Part shown: positions 61,101-64,000 of the stretch, one piece after another
Layout: the number at the start of each line of letters is the position of its first letter
Position numbering within the stretch: the first letter of the stretch is position 1
Assembly (NCBI GenBank): GCA_951799445.1
Contig: OX637287.1
Location: 49,381,724 to 49,445,723 of the forward strand
Direction: 5' to 3'
Origin: Pseudisothecium myosuroides
Taxonomy: Eukaryota > Streptophyta > Bryopsida > Hypnales > Lembophyllaceae
DNA: 64,000 nucleotides
Notes under the pieces: model-generated
Databases searched by the model: none
What the model was told of the DNA's origin: nothing
The model's input: the letters and a program-made list of their open reading frames with translations, nothing else
Position numbers and translations under genes: made by a program

Positions 61101-61800
61101 GTGTGTGCATCACTTGGTGGTAGAAAGCCCCTCATTGGAGAACCACAAAATTTTCTAGAAAAGACGATGCTAAATCCACAAATCACAAAAAATGCCTTTC
61201 TAATGTATTTGGCAATGCTTAACTCCTTTGCTTTTGATTTGTATCTTAGCCTTTAAAATTATATTTTTTGAGCACAATTAATAAAATAAAACTTGTTAAG
61301 TTTAATTTTTACTCCAATTTGACATTTGAAAATTTTGAAACATTTGAAAAATTGTATACTTTATTTATAGCCATTTGAACTTTGGGCCTATTACCATGTT
61401 CTACTAAGTTTCTAATTACAAGGTTGACACAAAAAAATGGTTTACACCGTAATGTTCTACACCACAATATAAACCAATGGACAAATTTTCAGATTTTTTG
61501 AGCTTGTTTTGTACTCCATATTTGATATAAGTTTTCATCGTTTTTTCTTCAAAAATTCATAATAATTTCAAATTTTCAAAGAAAGCTCTGAAAATTGCAT
61601 GGAGTGTAGATGACATCTGAATTAACCTCTAAGAAATAAAAAATAAAAAATCCATTAATTTTCAGTGACAAAATGAAGCATCCAGGGTAGAGGACTTTGA
61701 AGTTTGACAACACAGTCATAGGTTCCGGGTTAACAATGTTATGTCAAGTGCATCTTTCCTCATGAAGTCAAACCAATTACCAATATTTAGTACCAAGTGC
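58148..61800. repeat. module spacer C (homologous to spacer B)
   Basis: Non-coding DNA colinear with 39.95-43.0 kb, apart from the foldback insertion at 59475-60340 and lack of the CACTA-like MITE found in B. No supported gene. Confidence 0.6.
59475..60340. mobile_element. large foldback MITE with about 395-bp arms, TA flanked
   Basis: The left arm (59475 to about 59870) is the reverse complement of the right arm (about 59945-60340), around a 75-bp AT-rich centre. Ends read CAATGGGGGGACAAAAGTC and, inwards from the right, CAATGGGGGACAAAAGTCTT. TA flanks both sides, which suggests a Tc1/mariner-type (Stowaway-like) element. Copy B at 41290-41315 has the empty site. The mirrored arms encode mirrored open frames (SFWRCLLKERCAYGCSLHIY in both), which are artefacts of the repeat and not genes. 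Confidence 0.85.
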
Positions 61801-61808
61801 CATAACGA

Positions 61809-64000
61809 TCAAGCTTACGGAGACTCATCCCCAGGACCAAGGTTGTCAACAGGTGGACGCTGAAGATGGTGATTAGTTACTGATTGATACGCCATTGCCA
61901 AAGCCAGAACCTGGGGACACACCAAATCAGATTGTAAGGCTTTAATTCTTGCAACCTCTACTTACGGATAACAATGAATAGAGTATTCTGAAATATTAAA
62001 AGATCCTAAAGTCAGTGAGGTCAAATTCTGCGTTGAGGAAATGTTCATACCGTTCCATCTTGATAGGGAGCACCATAAATGCCGGTTTGGACGGTAATCC
62101 GACGTCGAGTACCATTTATCTCCTTGAGGCCCGTGGGTATCACTATGACTGGCAAGCCCACAAGATTGCCCACACATACTTTCTCCCAATCTGTTGCGTT
62201 TCCAATAAACGCATCTATCTTCTGCTTATGGATGATGTCGTTAACTTCTTGAGCCAGAATCCCACGAACCCTTTGTGCCTGTACAGTACAGTGGCAGCAC
62301 ATTTATTCAGTAATTTTGGAATGTGCGAAACCTTTGTAATACAGTACTGTACAGCACCATACTACTCTTGTTCCGGATTGGAATTGCTGGTTATTTATCC
62401 TCTAATTGCTTCAGCAAAAACAGAAGGTCCACTTGAAAGCTAGTAGTCAATTATGGCTCGTTCCATTTGTTCCAAAAAACAAGAAAAAAAAGCTAGTAGT
62501 CAATTATAGAAACATATTTCTATTGTTAAGAGATGTATGGCAGGATTTCTTCATTCTGCTGGTACATTTCGATAACCTTCCTTGATGCTTCCTATGTGAT
62601 TTATTTCAACCCCAACAGACATGGGTGCGTCCACTTTCGGCCATTTCGGCACTTTGGGGTTCACGTCAAAATTCAAGGAAACGGAGAAAACCAGAATTCC
62701 TAACCTGTACGTAGTCCGCAGCAGAAATTAGGCGAGCTCGCCGAAGCTCAACTGGCCACGCCGTCTGATCCTCGAACTTAGCATCTTGACCTGCTCGCTG
62801 CCAGTGGTCAAAGTGCGCCAGAGTCTCCACGTCCATTGTTACATTGAGTACAAATTGCGCTGAAGTCACAGTGTAATTCAGATTGAATGGGACCATGTTC
62901 ACCTTTTGCTCTGCAAGGGTTTTCACCACCTTGATGTAGCACCAAATACCGAATTAGCTCAGTTTCATGTAAGGCAGAGGGTACCAAAAAATGCTGGAGA
63001 CTTGAACCCGTCTATTTCCCCTGTTACCAGCAGCTAGCAACTCGTCTACAGTATTCATAGACTTGGCCTTCAAGTAGCAAGGTGCGTGTAAGCACACCTG
63101 GCTAAATAATACTACTACATATCTTTAAATGGAAATGGGATTATCAACTGTCACTTAAAGTGGTCCACAACCTCCCACTTCGAATGGTTGCATAAGAAAT
63201 GCATATATAGTGAAATATTTTTGATCTCAACAGATTTTGCTCGTGCACTCAAAAAATTCTCCACAGCTCTTTAGAGGTTTCCCCAACTTCTACACATCTT
63301 AAAATTCTTAAAATGACGGAAAATTAGTATCCTGTGCCTGAGCACCAGAGAACGAGTGATACAAAGAACTGGTGAGGTGAGCTGAATTCACTGATTTGTG
63401 ATAAAATGCACCACTTGACAAGTACAGACGCTGTCTATTTTCAAATTGCATCATCTTATTTCAAACATGAAAGACTTGGAATCCCCAAGAGTAACTTACT
63501 CCCATGTCTGCATCCGGAAGGTATCCCACCGTGAGCTTGGTGATGTCCACAGAGAATGGGTCTTTCAAATGAATATTCTCTGATGACCAGTCGCTTGGAT
63601 CCTTGCCCCTGATTACGTCGAGTACGACAGCGCAGTCGGCTGCAGATCGACAAAGAGGACCGGCTTTGTCCTGCAAAATATGGATTAATGAGACTATGAT
63701 ATCAGAAGGTCGATAGCTGTCATACAGTAAAAACTTACGAAGGTTGATCAGCCACACAGGTATTACTATCCAAAAAGTTGAGTCCTCTGCAAAATTAAAG
63801 TCACTACAGAATATTCTTTTGTGGAAATTAGTAAAATACAATAGCATTTCAGCCTGCCCTAATTTATAACAGTGTGATTTCGATAAATTAGTGCACGCGC
63901 ACTAAAAGGATAAATCAGTGTAGCAGGAACCGATGGAGACAGAAATCTTCACGTACATAGCTGAAGATACTTACCATGCTCCCGGCTAAGCTCATAGTCC
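61809..64000 (-). CDS. FAS1-amidase fusion, copy C, 3' part only
   Basis: The last exons are present and open: 61809-61910 (exon 14), 62051-62278 (13), 62705-62929 (12), 63500-63670 (11), and exon 10 from 63975 running past the window edge. Exon lengths (102, 228, 225 and 171 nt) equal those of copy B and all splice sites are standard. The product ends in YQSVTNHHLQRPP text. The catalytic residues lie upstream beyond the window, so function cannot be judged. Gene and spacer are in direct orientation with copy B. Confidence 0.85.

Overview
This window looks like nuclear DNA from a land plant, probably not a flowering plant; a bryophyte or lycophyte fits best. The evidence is many short exons separated by AT-rich introns of about 60-600 bp, AAACCCTAA telo-boxes upstream of genes, a TTTAGGG-type interstitial telomeric tract, and plant protein families (an LSG1 ribosome GTPase, a GT4 glycosyltransferase, an amidase-signature hydrolase, a four-finger STOP1/WIP-like zinc-finger protein). 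The species cannot be named from sequence alone. Most of the window is AT-rich intergenic DNA with many small inverted-repeat transposons.

Layout: 0.4-1.4 kb holds cryptic leucine-rich-repeat exons on the minus strand, with telo-box promoter-like DNA at 1.7-2.2 kb. A 3-9 kb gene desert carries a GATA microsatellite and two MITEs. At 9.0-17.2 kb is module copy A: a broken zinc-finger pseudogene (minus) head to head with a FAS1-amidase pseudogene (plus). At 17.8-20.7 kb is an intact 7-exon glycosyltransferase (minus). At 27.0-30.6 kb is an intact 7-exon LSG1 GTPase (minus), with a telo-box-rich upstream region to 31.7 kb. At 33.8-36.0 kb are two foldback elements. At 37.5-48.6 kb is module copy B: an intact zinc-finger gene (plus) and an intact 14-exon FAS1-amidase gene (minus). 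At 48.8-55.9 kb is a transposon-rich block with a degenerate piggyBac-type transposase that is itself split by a CACTA MITE. From 55.9 kb to the right edge is module copy C: a zinc-finger remnant split by a 2-kb piggyBac-like element, a spacer carrying a large foldback element, and the 3' part of a third FAS1-amidase gene that runs off the window.

The main biological point is a triplicated module, zinc finger plus FAS1-amidase. Its amidase gene encodes an unusual predicted secreted protein: signal peptide, then a fasciclin domain, then a full amidase-signature hydrolase with an intact Lys-Ser-Ser triad. Copies B and C are in direct orientation and copy A is inverted. B has a full open frame; A has decayed; C is open as far as it can be seen. 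Comparing copies gives empty-site versus filled-site evidence for several transposon insertions, including elements with TTAA target sites and CCCCTAA-type ends (piggyBac-like) and CACTA-type MITEs.
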